6,440 bases of DNA from Actinomycetes bacterium. Lineage in GTDB: Bacteria; Actinomycetota; Acidimicrobiia; Acidimicrobiales; Acidimicrobiaceae. The notes under the pieces were generated by a model. That model ran no database searches. It saw nothing but the letters and a program-made list of their open reading frames with translations, and was not told the DNA's origin. Of the stretch, positions 1 to 6,440 are shown piece by piece; the first letter of the stretch is position 1, and each line of letters opens with the position of its first letter. The translations under genes were made by a program, and so were the position numbers. The stretch spans positions 1-6,440 of the forward strand of contig JAKAOC010000143.1 in the NCBI GenBank assembly GCA_021823385.1, written 5' to 3'.

Positions 1-22
1 TCGAGGACGGAGTCGTAGCCAA
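1..22 (-). CDS. Possible start of a gene downstream of putA (partial, tentative)
   Basis: On the minus strand an SD-like AGGAGGG (plus 34-40) lies 11 bases before a TTG at 22-20. Reading from it gives MATTPSS before the window edge, a composition common at bacterial N-termini. If real, this gene follows putA (stop at 75-73) by about 50 bases on the same strand and could be cotranscribed with it. Only seven codons are visible, so no function can be assigned. Another minus frame across the same bases reads EGFRALGYDSVL, also protein-like, but it begins directly after a TAG stop and has no start codon. The SD match is seen directly; the gene itself is inference. Confidence 0.25.
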
Positions 23-44
23 GCGCCCGGAAACCCTCCTAATC

Positions 45-58
45 GCGGGTTTTCCCGC
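45..58. other. Small GC hairpin after putA
   Basis: GCGGG (45-49) and CCCGC (54-58) form a perfect 5-bp stem around a 4-base TTTT loop (AAAA on the putA strand), 14 bases past the putA stop codon. No T-run follows on the minus strand, where the next bases are GATTAGGAGGG, so it is not a canonical intrinsic terminator. It could be an mRNA 3'-end or intercistronic structure between putA and a downstream gene, or chance in GC-rich DNA. Confidence 0.3.
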
Positions 59-72
59 TATTGCGTCGGCGA

Positions 73-3000
73 TCAGGAGATTTCGGGGACGAAGCCTTGG
101 CGGAGCGTGTTCTCCGAGACCACGACGGGGTTGACGAACTGGCTGAGATAATCCGGTGAGCCGGCCTTGGATCCCACCCCGGAGCGGTGGTGGCCACCGA
201 AGGGCTGGCGGCCGGGGATGGCTCCGGTGATCGGCCGGTTGATATAGATGTTGCCCGCATCCAGCCGCCGTGAGGCCGTCGCGATCGAGGATGGAGAGCG
301 GCTGTAGATTCCCGCCGTCAGGCCGTAGACGCTCGAGTTGGCCAACTCAATGGCCTCGTCCAGACCGTTCGCGAGCTGCACGCAGAGGACCGGGCCAAAG
401 ATCTCCTCCTCCAGTGCGGGGGAGCCCGGCGCCGGGTCGATGACGAGCGCGGGCGCGACGAAGAAGCCGGTCTCGGGAATCGATTGAGTGGGCCGGATCA
501 CGTCTCCGGCAGCTTCGGCCGCGGCAACGTAACGCTGCACCCGCTCCAGCGCCTCGCCGTCAATTAGTGGCCCCATCTGCACTTCTGAGCGGCGCGGATC
601 GCCTATTACAAGCGCCTCCGCTGCTCCTTTCAGACGCTCGAGAATCTCGTCCTCTTGGCCGCGCATGACGATCAGGCGGGAGGCGGCGGAGCACTTCTGC
701 CCGGCAAATCCGAAGGCGGAATAGATGGCGCCGGGTATTGCCTGATCCAGATCGGCGTCGGCATCGACGACGATGGCGTTCTTGCCCCCCATCTCGGCAA
801 TTACTCGCTTGATGTCGCGCAGGCCCGAAGCGGCGCGTCCAGTTCCGGCGATTATGGACGTGCCGACCGCGAAGGAGCCCGTAAATGCGATCACCGAAAC
901 ATCCGGATGTTCCGTCAGGTGCGGGCCGATATCTTCTCCGACGCCCGGAAGCAGGTTCAGGACTCCGTCGGGCAGGCCGGCCTCTTCGAAAGCGCGCAGG
1001 ATTGCCAAGGCACAGGCAGGAGTCTGCTCGGCGGGCTTAAGCACGACGGTATTGCCGGTGGCGATGGCGGCGGATGCCATGCCCATAGGGATTGCCATGG
1101 GAAAGTTCCAAGGGGAGATGACCGCGGCAATCCCCTTGGCCCTATGGTAAAGGCGGTTCATCTCGCCGAGGGGCGAGGCGAGCTCCTCGCCGTCGAAGAG
1201 GCGGACCGCGGCTCGGGAGTAGAGTTCCAGATAGTCGATGGTTTCGGTAACGTCCCCCTCGGCCTCGCGCCAGGGTTTGCCCGCCTCGAGCACCTCGAGA
1301 GCCGCGAGTTCTTCCCGGTGCGAAGAGATCCAGTCCGCTGCCCTGAGGAGGATTCTGGCCCGCTCGCGTGCGGGCGTAGCCGCCCAGGTTCCTAATGCCT
1401 CGCGAGCGCAGCGCAGCGCTTCGTCGGCGTCATCGGGCCGTGCGGACGCTGACCGTGCGACGACGGTTGCCGGGTCGGCGGGGTTGACCGAGGTGATCTC
1501 GCCTTCGGTCTCGATTCGCTTTCCTCCCGAGATCACCGGGACACGTCGCCCGGCGAATTCCGTACCGAACAGACTGCCGATGCCCTCGGCCTCAAGCTTG
1601 GATATCGCGTGCTCGAGGCGTCTGCGCTCAGACTGGAAGTGGTATTCGAGAGACGGATGATGCTCGAACGGGGCATCCAGTCGATCGCCGTCGGACCGCA
1701 CGTGCGAAGGCTTCGCGGGCTTGGGTTCGGCGATGAGCCGGTTGAGGGAGGAACGGTGGCGCTCCACGAATCCGCTGCGCAGGAAGCTTTCATTGGAGGT
1801 GTTTTCGATGAGCCGTCGCACCAGGTACGACATACCCGGGATGAGCTCGCCCATGGGGAGATAGAGGCGGACCCGGGGAATCTGGGTACGAACCGCCCGG
1901 GCTAGGGAGTCGGCCATGCCGAAGAGCATCTCGACCTCGTAGGCCTCCGGTGGGATTCCGTTGGCTCGCGCGGCCGCAATCGCATAGGAGAGCGAGCGCA
2001 GGTTGTGAGTTCCGAAGGCGGGCCGGATCCGGTCGCTGGCGGCTAGGGCCACGTCGATGCAGCGCTCGTATGAGTAGTCTGTTTCCTCCTTGCTCCGCCA
2101 CACAGGCGCGGTCCAACCTTCGATCGCCGCACGCACCAACTCGGCGTCGAAGTAGGCACCTTTCACAAGCCGTACCCAGAGGGGGGTCCAGCCGCGCTCG
2201 ACCCTTGCCGTCGAGATGGCGATCACTTTTCCGAGGTCGCTTTCGGCGGTGGTCAGATAGGCCTGGATCACGACGCCAAGATGCAAGCCGGCATAGGCGG
2301 GGTCCGTGGCCAACCTGCCGAGCAGCTCCAGGGTCGGCTCTCTGGCCTCAAGGTCCTCCATGTCGAGGAAGCAGAGGAGTCCCGGCTCGAGGGCTTCGCC
2401 AAAGACGGGGCGAAGGCGCTCCTGAACTTCTGAGACCCCGAGCTCCTGGCTGAGAGCGCCGAAATGAGGGCTTAGCGCGGTTGGCTTTATGGAGATGGAC
2501 GCGGCGGGAATCGGCCCTAGGTGGTCCTGGGTTGGCGGGCCCGCCAGGCGGCTGCTAACGCGGGAGAGAGCCCTGGCCATCTCGAGAAGTCGTTCTTGAT
2601 AGCGTTCCGCCTCCGCATGGGTGAGCGTCTTCTCGCCTAGCAGGTCGACCGTGGTGGAGATTCCCTGCTTGGCGTAGGCCTCTGCCCGTGTGGCGATCTC
2701 GCCGGTGCTGGAACCCGCGATAAAGAGCCGGGCGACGCTCTCGATGCCGGAGCGGATGGTGGATACCGCGGCCGCTTCTCCCAACGGCGCCTCTCCCGCC
2801 ATGCGCAAGCCTCGCGCCAACAGGCCGCTCCCGCCGTCGGCGAGGTACTGGCGGGCATGGTCATAGATGTCTCTTGGCCCCTGCAGGCGAGGGAAGACGT
2901 CCACCAGCCTGAAAAGCCGGGTGCGAAAGTCGGCGTCGTGCATTGCCCGACGCATGACAAGCCTCTGGAAGGCGGGCAGCTGTGCCAGCGACACGCGCTC

Positions 3001-3075
3001 GATGCCGGCATCCAGGATTGCCTTTGCCACTTGCTTGACCTCGGCCTGTCGCGGCCTCGAAACGTCCACGGCCAT
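73..3075 (-). CDS. putA: Bifunctional proline dehydrogenase / L-glutamate gamma-semialdehyde dehydrogenase (minimal PutA)
   Basis: A complete 1000-residue enzyme that oxidises L-proline to glutamate in two steps. FAD-dependent proline dehydrogenase passes electrons to quinone, and NAD-dependent P5C/glutamate semialdehyde dehydrogenase completes the reaction, with channelling of the intermediate known for the family. PRODH barrel, about residues 100-435: SISIKPTALSPH (193-204), RLVKGAYFD (302-310, family flavin-site lysine K305), THNLRS (356-361) and YLVRRLIEN (417-425, substrate-carboxylate arginines R420/R421). Aldehyde dehydrogenase, about 500-990: SPWNFP (654-659), FTGS (731-734), EMGGKN (E761), GQKCSA with catalytic C795, EEIFGPV (890-896) and a C-terminal NIYINRPITGAI...QPFGG. 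The ALDH half resembles the RocA-type P5C dehydrogenases. The protein begins directly with PutA helical sequence and has no ribbon-helix-helix DNA-binding domain; E. coli PutA has about 1320 residues. This points to a cytoplasmic or membrane-peripheral enzyme that is not its own repressor. The ATG is supported by AAGGAGG five bases upstream. All key residues are present and there is no frameshift. Confidence 0.97.
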   Translation of the reverse strand: MAVDVSRPRQAEVKQVAKAILDAGIERVSLAQLPAFQRLVMRRAMHDADFRTRLFRLVDVFPRLQGPRDIYDHARQYLADGGSGLLARGLRMAGEAPLGEAAAVSTIRSGIESVARLFIAGSSTGEIATRAEAYAKQGISTTVDLLGEKTLTHAEAERYQERLLEMARALSRVSSRLAGPPTQDHLGPIPAASISIKPTALSPHFGALSQELGVSEVQERLRPVFGEALEPGLLCFLDMEDLEAREPTLELLGRLATDPAYAGLHLGVVIQAYLTTAESDLGKVIAISTARVERGWTPLWVRLVKGAYFDAELVRAAIEGWTAPVWRSKEETDYSYERCIDVALAASDRIRPAFGTHNLRSLSYAIAAARANGIPPEAYEVEMLFGMADSLARAVRTQIPRVRLYLPMGELIPGMSYLVRRLIENTSNESFLRSGFVERHRSSLNRLIAEPKPAKPSHVRSDGDRLDAPFEHHPSLEYHFQSERRRLEHAISKLEAEGIGSLFGTEFAGRRVPVISGGKRIETEGEITSVNPADPATVVARSASARPDDADEALRCAREALGTWAATPARERARILLRAADWISSHREELAALEVLEAGKPWREAEGDVTETIDYLELYSRAAVRLFDGEELASPLGEMNRLYHRAKGIAAVISPWNFPMAIPMGMASAAIATGNTVVLKPAEQTPACALAILRAFEEAGLPDGVLNLLPGVGEDIGPHLTEHPDVSVIAFTGSFAVGTSIIAGTGRAASGLRDIKRVIAEMGGKNAIVVDADADLDQAIPGAIYSAFGFAGQKCSAASRLIVMRGQEDEILERLKGAAEALVIGDPRRSEVQMGPLIDGEALERVQRYVAAAEAAGDVIRPTQSIPETGFFVAPALVIDPAPGSPALEEEIFGPVLCVQLANGLDEAIELANSSVYGLTAGIYSRSPSSIATASRRLDAGNIYINRPITGAIPGRQPFGGHHRSGVGSKAGSPDYLSQFVNPVVVSENTLRQGFVPEIS

Positions 3076-3079
3076 AGCG

Positions 3080-3116
3080 GCCTCCTTCTTCCGCCCGTTG
3101 CGGCGCGGGCGGAGGC
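3080..3116 (-). promoter_or_regulatory. putA Shine-Dalgarno with adjoining leader hairpin and anti-SD
   Basis: The SD AAGGAGG occupies plus 3081-3087, five bases before the putA ATG. Directly 5' of it on the putA mRNA, 3106-3113 pairs with 3090-3097 in a perfect 8-bp, very GC-rich stem with an 8-base loop; three bases separate the stem from the SD. In addition GCCTCC (minus strand, plus 3116-3111) is perfectly complementary to GGAGGC (plus 3085-3080), which is the SD core. The two pairings share 3111-3113 and so exclude each other: one leaves the SD free, the other would hide it. The complementarities are seen directly. A regulatory role is inference, since short complements are common in such GC-rich DNA. 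Confidence 0.45.
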
Positions 3117-3136
3117 GCCCTACTCGGCCAACCTTA

Positions 3137-3167
3137 GCCTCGATGCGGTTGCCGGTACAGATGAGGC
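3137..3167. repeat. Imperfect inverted repeat in the putA leader region
   Basis: GCCTCGAT (3137-3144) and ATGAGGC (3161-3167) are inverted copies apart from one extra G in the left arm, with a 16-base spacer. The repeat lies in the divergent intergenic region about 60-90 bases upstream of the putA start. It could be an operator for a regulator of putA or a leader-RNA stem. The arms are short, so chance is quite possible. Confidence 0.2.
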
Positions 3168-3194
3168 ATCTTCGCGTGGAAATTCGGAGGTCCT

Positions 3195-3227
3195 TTGGGC
3201 ACGTGGTGCATTGCGCATATGTAAGAT
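3195..3227 (+). promoter_or_regulatory. Weak promoter-like sequence for the membrane-protein operon
   Basis: TTGGGC (3195-3200) resembles a -35 element and TAAGAT (3222-3227) fits the TAnnnT form of an actinobacterial -10, but the 21-base spacing is too long. Using TATGTA (3218-3223) restores a 17-base spacer but is a poorer -10. It is AT-richer than its surroundings and lies 63 bases or more upstream of the ATG at 3290. It is a candidate location only; no clear sigma-70-type promoter is seen. Confidence 0.2.
3199..3221. promoter_or_regulatory. Cluster of short palindromes, operator-like
   Basis: Three symmetric elements are packed into 23 bases: GCAC-GTG-GTGC (3199-3209, containing CACGTG), TGCGCA (3212-3217) and CATATG (3216-3221). 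They sit within the promoter-like stretch of the divergent region between putA and the membrane-protein genes, where a regulator could affect either direction. The symmetry is seen directly; protein binding is inference. Confidence 0.25.
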
Positions 3228-3274
3228 CGGCTCAGTTTCAGACGTTGTCTCCGGGTTGCCTGCCCCATGGGTCG

Positions 3275-3280
3275 GGAGGT
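3275..3280 (+). promoter_or_regulatory. Ribosome binding site of the first membrane-protein gene
   Basis: GGAGGT, a near-consensus SD, ends nine bases before the ATG at 3290. It fixes this start; the ATG at 3267 lies in another frame. Confidence 0.7.
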
Positions 3281-3289
3281 GCTTGATCG

Positions 3290-3892
3290 ATGTCTAGTGA
3301 TGTGCTGGCGGACGACAGGTCCGCGGCTCCGCCTCAGTTACGCAAATTCGCGATAGTGCCCATTCCGGGCATTGTGGTGTCCGGGGTTTATGTTGTCGCT
3401 CTGGTGGTTGCGCTGATAAGCAACACGCGCTGGGCGGTGGACTTCTTCCACGTGGTGTCCGGGGGGCTTTGGACCGGAATTGACCTCTTCGTCGGCTTCG
3501 TGGTTGGGCCGATCATTGGCAGGATGTCCATCCCGTCCAGGATGGAGTTCTCGATGCGGTTCATGCCCAAGATGGTGGTCATCATGCCCGCGCTCGTGGT
3601 CGCCACACTCGCAGCGGGCTTCCAGCTTGCCAGGCAGGAGGGATACATTCTGTCCTCCTGGCCCGAGCACGGCTGGATCGTTGCCTCCTTCGTGGTGGTG
3701 GGAGTGCTGGCGGTGGTCGCAATAGGTGTGCTCGAGCCGGCCAACTTGGCCGTGCTCTTCGAATTGCGCAAGCCACAGCCCAACGGGGAGCTCGTCGGCA
3801 GGCTGATGAAGCGGTTCATCTACACCGCGGGAATCACAGGTGCCATGCAGGTGGCGACCCTGATCATAATGACAAGGCTGGCAACAGCATGA
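3290..3892 (+). CDS. Five-helix integral membrane protein, function unknown
   Basis: A 200-residue protein I cannot assign to a named family. After a polar N-terminus (about 1-18) there are five hydrophobic stretches: about 20-43, 48-77, 91-112, 128-150 and 175-197. Helix 2 carries FFHVVSGGLWTGIDLF (52-67), a His followed by Gly and Trp. This recalls the H...G..W.G pattern of CopD-like, DUF2269-like and urate-oxidase N-terminal membrane proteins, in some of which the histidine binds haem or metal, so H54 is a possible ligand. Other notable features are the RFMPKMVVIMP start of helix 3, H127 just before helix 4, and a charged loop (about 158-174) with FELRKPQPNGELVGRLMKR. There is no cleavable signal peptide. 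The start is set by GGAGGT at 3275-3280. The stop overlaps the next start (ATGA), so the two are very likely translationally coupled and may form a complex. Membrane location is firm; the haem or metal idea is weak inference. Confidence 0.85.
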   Translation: MSSDVLADDRSAAPPQLRKFAIVPIPGIVVSGVYVVALVVALISNTRWAVDFFHVVSGGLWTGIDLFVGFVVGPIIGRMSIPSRMEFSMRFMPKMVVIMPALVVATLAAGFQLARQEGYILSSWPEHGWIVASFVVVGVLAVVAIGVLEPANLAVLFELRKPQPNGELVGRLMKRFIYTAGITGAMQVATLIIMTRLATA

Positions 3893-4314
3893 GCACGGCC
3901 CTTCCCACGGGAACCTTCTCTCCCTACACCGCCAAGCGGCCGCCGGTCGGCGTCTTTTGCCAGGCTGCGCTCGCATCGGTCGTACTTTCAGCGGTGGTGG
4001 CCGCCGCTCAGGTGCCGAAGATGAGCGACACCGTGGTGCCCATCGGGCTTGCAGCCCTGGCCTGGGTGTTGTTCCTGGTAGCCGCATCCATGCTTTCCCG
4101 CGTCGGCCCTTTCGCCTGGGGTGTCTTCCGCATGGTGGCGGCTCGCGAGCTGCTCGTGGAGTTGGTGGTCGCGGGGATGCTGGAGTTCGTCTTCATCTAT
4201 GATCACACCCCCGCCGAGGCGTTGGCCATCTTCACTGCGTTGGTGGTGGTGTTTTGCCTTGATATTGCGCTGCTGATGGCGTTTTCGGTGGCGCGATACC
4301 AGGACCCGGCCTAG
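3889..4314 (+). CDS. Four-helix small membrane protein, function unknown, coupled to the preceding gene
   Basis: A 141-residue protein whose ATG overlaps the stop of the upstream membrane protein in ATGA (3889-3892), the usual sign of translational coupling. Four hydrophobic segments are visible: about 20-42, 48-69, 83-104 and 109-134. Helices 3 and 4 are unusual in carrying acidic residues within or at the edge of the membrane: E87, E91, E99, D105-H106 (in IYDHTP), E110 and D125. That could mean ion or proton handling, metal binding, or pairing with basic residues of the partner protein. The N-terminus is short and polar with no signal peptide. I recognise no family. It ends 11 bases before the stop of the convergent carboxylase gene, with no obvious terminator between. 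The reading frame is well supported by hydrophobic periodicity and operon structure; the function is unknown. Confidence 0.8.
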   Translation: MSTALPTGTFSPYTAKRPPVGVFCQAALASVVLSAVVAAAQVPKMSDTVVPIGLAALAWVLFLVAASMLSRVGPFAWGVFRMVAARELLVELVVAGMLEFVFIYDHTPAEALAIFTALVVVFCLDIALLMAFSVARYQDPA

Positions 4315-4325
4315 GGACAGGACCG

Positions 4326-6440
4326 TCACCAGGCATCCAGATAACCTGCTTCGCCACCGGGCCGCCCGCCATGGGCTGCGTCCAAGGAGAGGGTGATGAT
4401 CCTGCGTGTCTCGGCCGGGTCGATGACGTCGTCGATTTCGAAGACGGACGCTATCGAGAGCGCCTTGCCACGCTCGTACATCTGGGCCACCAGTTCCAGG
4501 TAGCGCGACTCGCGCTCGGCCGGGTCGGTGATTCGATCCAGCTCCCGGCGATATCCGAGCCGGACCGCGCCTTCGAGGCCCATCCCTCCGAATTCGCCGG
4601 TGGGCCAGGAAACTGCAAGGACGGGCGCCTTGGTGCTGCCCCCGCTCATCGCCATGGCCCCAAGGCCATACGCCTTGCGCAGGACGACCGCGACCATGGG
4701 CACTTCGGCGTGAGCGCCGGCCAGAAACATGCGTGAAAAGTGCCTGACGGTGGCCGTCTTCTCCGACTCCGGCCCGACCATGAACCCGGGCGTGTCGACG
4801 AGGGAGACCACTGGTAGTCCATGCACATTGCAGAGCTGTAAGAACCGGGCCGCCTTGTCGGCGGCGGGAGCGTCGATAGCGCCGCCCAGGTGAAGGGGGT
4901 TGTTGGCCATTACCCCAAGCGCCCGCCCGCCGATCCGGGCCAGGGCCGTGATTATGCCGACCCCAAAAGCCGGCCGAAGCTCGAGGATGCTCCCCTGGTC
5001 GCACAACGTCTCGATGATGGGCCTCACGTCGTAAGCCCGCATCCGGTTTTCCGGAACCAGGCTGCGAAGCGTGCGCTGGTCAGTGGCTATTACATCGGAT
5101 CCGGCCGAGAAGAAGGCGAGGTAGCGCCGCACCGCTTCCACGGCCGCGGCGTCATCGTCCACCAGCACGTCCACCACGCCGTTCGAGACCTGCACGGACA
5201 TTGGCCCCACGTCTCCCGGTGCCACGCTCCCCAGGCCGCCGCCCTCGATCATGGCCGGGCCGCCCATGCCCAGGCTGGCCTCCTTGGTGGCGATTATCAG
5301 GTCGCAGGTGCCCGCGAGGGCCGCGTTCCCGGCGAAGCAGTAGCCCGAGACCACCGCGACGGTGGGCGCCTTGCCGGAGAGTTCGGCCAGAAGCCTGAAC
5401 GACGAGACGTCGAGCGCGGCGATGGAAGATGTATCGGTGTCACCGGGCCTGCCTCCACCGCCTTCGGCGAAGATGACCACCGGCAGGCGCCGCTTGAGCG
5501 CCAGCTCGAACATGCGGTCCTTCTTGCGATGATTTTGCAGGCCCTGGGTTCCTGCCAGCACGGTGTAGTCGTAGCTCATGACGACGCAGGGCATGCCCCC
5601 GACGGTGGCCGTCCCCGCGACCAGTCCATCGGCCGGCGTGTTGGCGATCAGGTCTTCGGCGGACCGCCTGCGCCGCTGAGCCGCGATGGCGAGACCGCCG
5701 TACTCGACGAAGCTGCCCGAGTCGACGAGGTCATCGATGTTCTCCCGGGCACTGCGCCGCCCGGTGCGGTGTCGGCGCTCAAGCGTGTCGGGCCGTCCGG
5801 CATCCAGCGTTGACTGGTGGCGGGAGACGACCTCGGCCAGGTCGGTGCGAATGTGATCGGGGTCGACCGTGGTGGCTTGGGAGGCGCCGAGGTCCGCTTG
5901 GGCGTCTTCGATCACGTAGGCGAGGACCGAGCCTTCGACAACCTGGGTGCCCGGCTCGGCAATCATGCGATGCACGGTTCCACCGACTGGCGAGCCAACC
6001 GGATGCTGCATCTTCATCGCCTCGATTACGGCGACGGACTCTCCCGCGGACAGTAAATCGCCCTCCGCCACAGGCACCTCGACCACCACCCCACGCATTG
6101 CGGAGACGACCGGGACCGCTCCGGGGGGCAGGTCGATCGGAAGTTCGCGAAGGACGTTTTCGGAATGCGTCGCCACCTGCTGATCGGCGACGGTGGGCGA
6201 AGCCTCGCCTGGGCTTGTGGCCAGGGGCGCGTCCCATGGCGTCGTCTGCTGGAGCGCGCGGGCGGTGGCGGCGAGAATTGGCGCACGTTCGTCGACGAAG
6301 CCGGTGGAGGCCCTGCCGAGGACCTCCTCGGCAAGTATCGCCCGCAACAGCCCGACGTTGGTCTGGATGCCTCGTATCTCGAACGCCTCTAGGGCCCGTG
6401 CGAGCCGTGATGCGGCACGTTCGATCTGGCCGGAGGAGTC
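4326..6440 (-). CDS. Single-chain biotin-dependent acyl-CoA carboxylase, 3' part (end of BC, BCCP, CT domains)
   Basis: The frame is open to the right edge; 704 codons are visible and the N-terminus lies outside. A TTG at 6347-6345 looks like a start but is an internal leucine: the frame continues upstream as IQTNVGL-LRAIL, the typical end of a biotin carboxylase domain. Numbering from the edge, the biotin carboxylase tail is about 1-60. A biotinyl domain follows at about 110-180 with EAMKM, where K143 (codon 6014-6012) is the biotinylated lysine. The carboxyltransferase domain is about 215-704. Its N-half has RTGRRSARENIDDL, DYTVLAGTQG, AEGGGGRPGDTD and GYCFAGNAAL; its C-half has VDTPGFMVGP and RKAYGLGAMAMSGGS. 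This BC-BCCP-CT order in one chain is that of the single-chain long-chain acyl-CoA carboxylases of actinobacteria, expected to be about 1050-1150 residues when complete. It uses ATP and bicarbonate to carboxylate an acyl-CoA in the cytoplasm. The substrate cannot be read from sequence: acetyl-, propionyl- or longer acyl-CoA are all possible. No defect is seen. Confidence 0.93.
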   Translation of the reverse strand, partial: DSSGQIERAASRLARALEAFEIRGIQTNVGLLRAILAEEVLGRASTGFVDERAPILAATARALQQTTPWDAPLATSPGEASPTVADQQVATHSENVLRELPIDLPPGAVPVVSAMRGVVVEVPVAEGDLLSAGESVAVIEAMKMQHPVGSPVGGTVHRMIAEPGTQVVEGSVLAYVIEDAQADLGASQATTVDPDHIRTDLAEVVSRHQSTLDAGRPDTLERRHRTGRRSARENIDDLVDSGSFVEYGGLAIAAQRRRRSAEDLIANTPADGLVAGTATVGGMPCVVMSYDYTVLAGTQGLQNHRKKDRMFELALKRRLPVVIFAEGGGGRPGDTDTSSIAALDVSSFRLLAELSGKAPTVAVVSGYCFAGNAALAGTCDLIIATKEASLGMGGPAMIEGGGLGSVAPGDVGPMSVQVSNGVVDVLVDDDAAAVEAVRRYLAFFSAGSDVIATDQRTLRSLVPENRMRAYDVRPIIETLCDQGSILELRPAFGVGIITALARIGGRALGVMANNPLHLGGAIDAPAADKAARFLQLCNVHGLPVVSLVDTPGFMVGPESEKTATVRHFSRMFLAGAHAEVPMVAVVLRKAYGLGAMAMSGGSTKAPVLAVSWPTGEFGGMGLEGAVRLGYRRELDRITDPAERESRYLELVAQMYERGKALSIASVFEIDDVIDPAETRRIITLSLDAAHGGRPGGEAGYLDAW

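Noticed and set aside
45..58. Intrinsic terminator of putA
   Set aside because: The stem is only five base pairs and no T-run follows on the minus strand; kept only as a hairpin.
3..156. Plus-strand frame reading EDGVVAKRPETLL at the left edge, as a possible 3' end of a convergent gene
   Set aside because: It would run about 80 bases into the putA coding sequence and turns Arg-rich there. A short open stretch at the edge is not enough evidence.
655..1395. 246-codon open frame on the plus strand opposite putA
   Set aside because: It lies wholly inside the clearly coding PutA aldehyde dehydrogenase region, is Gly/Asp-rich with no recognisable motif, and is the usual antisense shadow in GC-rich DNA.
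2857..3297. Plus-strand open frames crossing the putA start and the intergenic region
   Set aside because: They run antisense through the conserved PutA N-terminus and the regulatory region; the real plus-strand gene starts at 3290 with a good SD.
3988..5004. 338-codon minus-strand open frame spanning the convergent junction
   Set aside because: It overlaps the second membrane gene in antisense and the carboxylase in another frame; the Arg/Gly/His-rich translation has no plausible domain.
4890..5813. 307-codon open frame on the plus strand opposite the carboxylase
   Set aside because: It is antisense to the conserved carboxyltransferase domain, has low-complexity His/Arg/Gly-rich composition and no domain signature.

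Overview
The window is GC-rich bacterial chromosome, tightly packed, with G/C strongly preferred at third codon positions and strong Shine-Dalgarno (SD) sites. The gene content suits a high-GC heterotroph, most likely an actinobacterium or relative: a minimal PutA and a single-chain biotin-dependent acyl-CoA carboxylase. This is inference; no rRNA or other phylogenetic marker is present.

Layout. (1) Positions 1-72 hold the putA 3' flank: a short GC hairpin and, on the minus strand, an SD-like site followed by a possible TTG start of a next gene running off the left edge. (2) Minus strand 3075-73 is a complete 1000-residue bifunctional proline catabolic enzyme, proline dehydrogenase fused to L-glutamate-gamma-semialdehyde (P5C) dehydrogenase. 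(3) A 214-bp divergent intergenic region holds the putA leader, with a hairpin touching the SD and an alternative anti-SD pairing, plus a cluster of palindromes near a weak promoter-like sequence. (4) Plus strand 3290-4314 holds two small integral membrane proteins of unknown function, coupled by an ATGA overlap. (5) Eleven bases later, convergent on the minus strand, is the 3' two-thirds of a large acyl-CoA carboxylase. It carries the end of the biotin carboxylase domain, the biotinyl domain with an EAMKM motif, and a complete carboxyltransferase domain. It is cut by the right edge.

How the genes relate. PutA oxidises proline to glutamate and feeds electrons to quinone and NAD+. The carboxylase makes a malonyl-CoA-type or branched acyl-CoA product. 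The two membrane proteins are divergent from putA and convergent with the carboxylase, so they form their own transcription unit. No functional link among the three units is evident. The parts most worth a second look are the membrane-protein pair and the putA leader. I saw no mobile element, CRISPR array, tRNA or rRNA.
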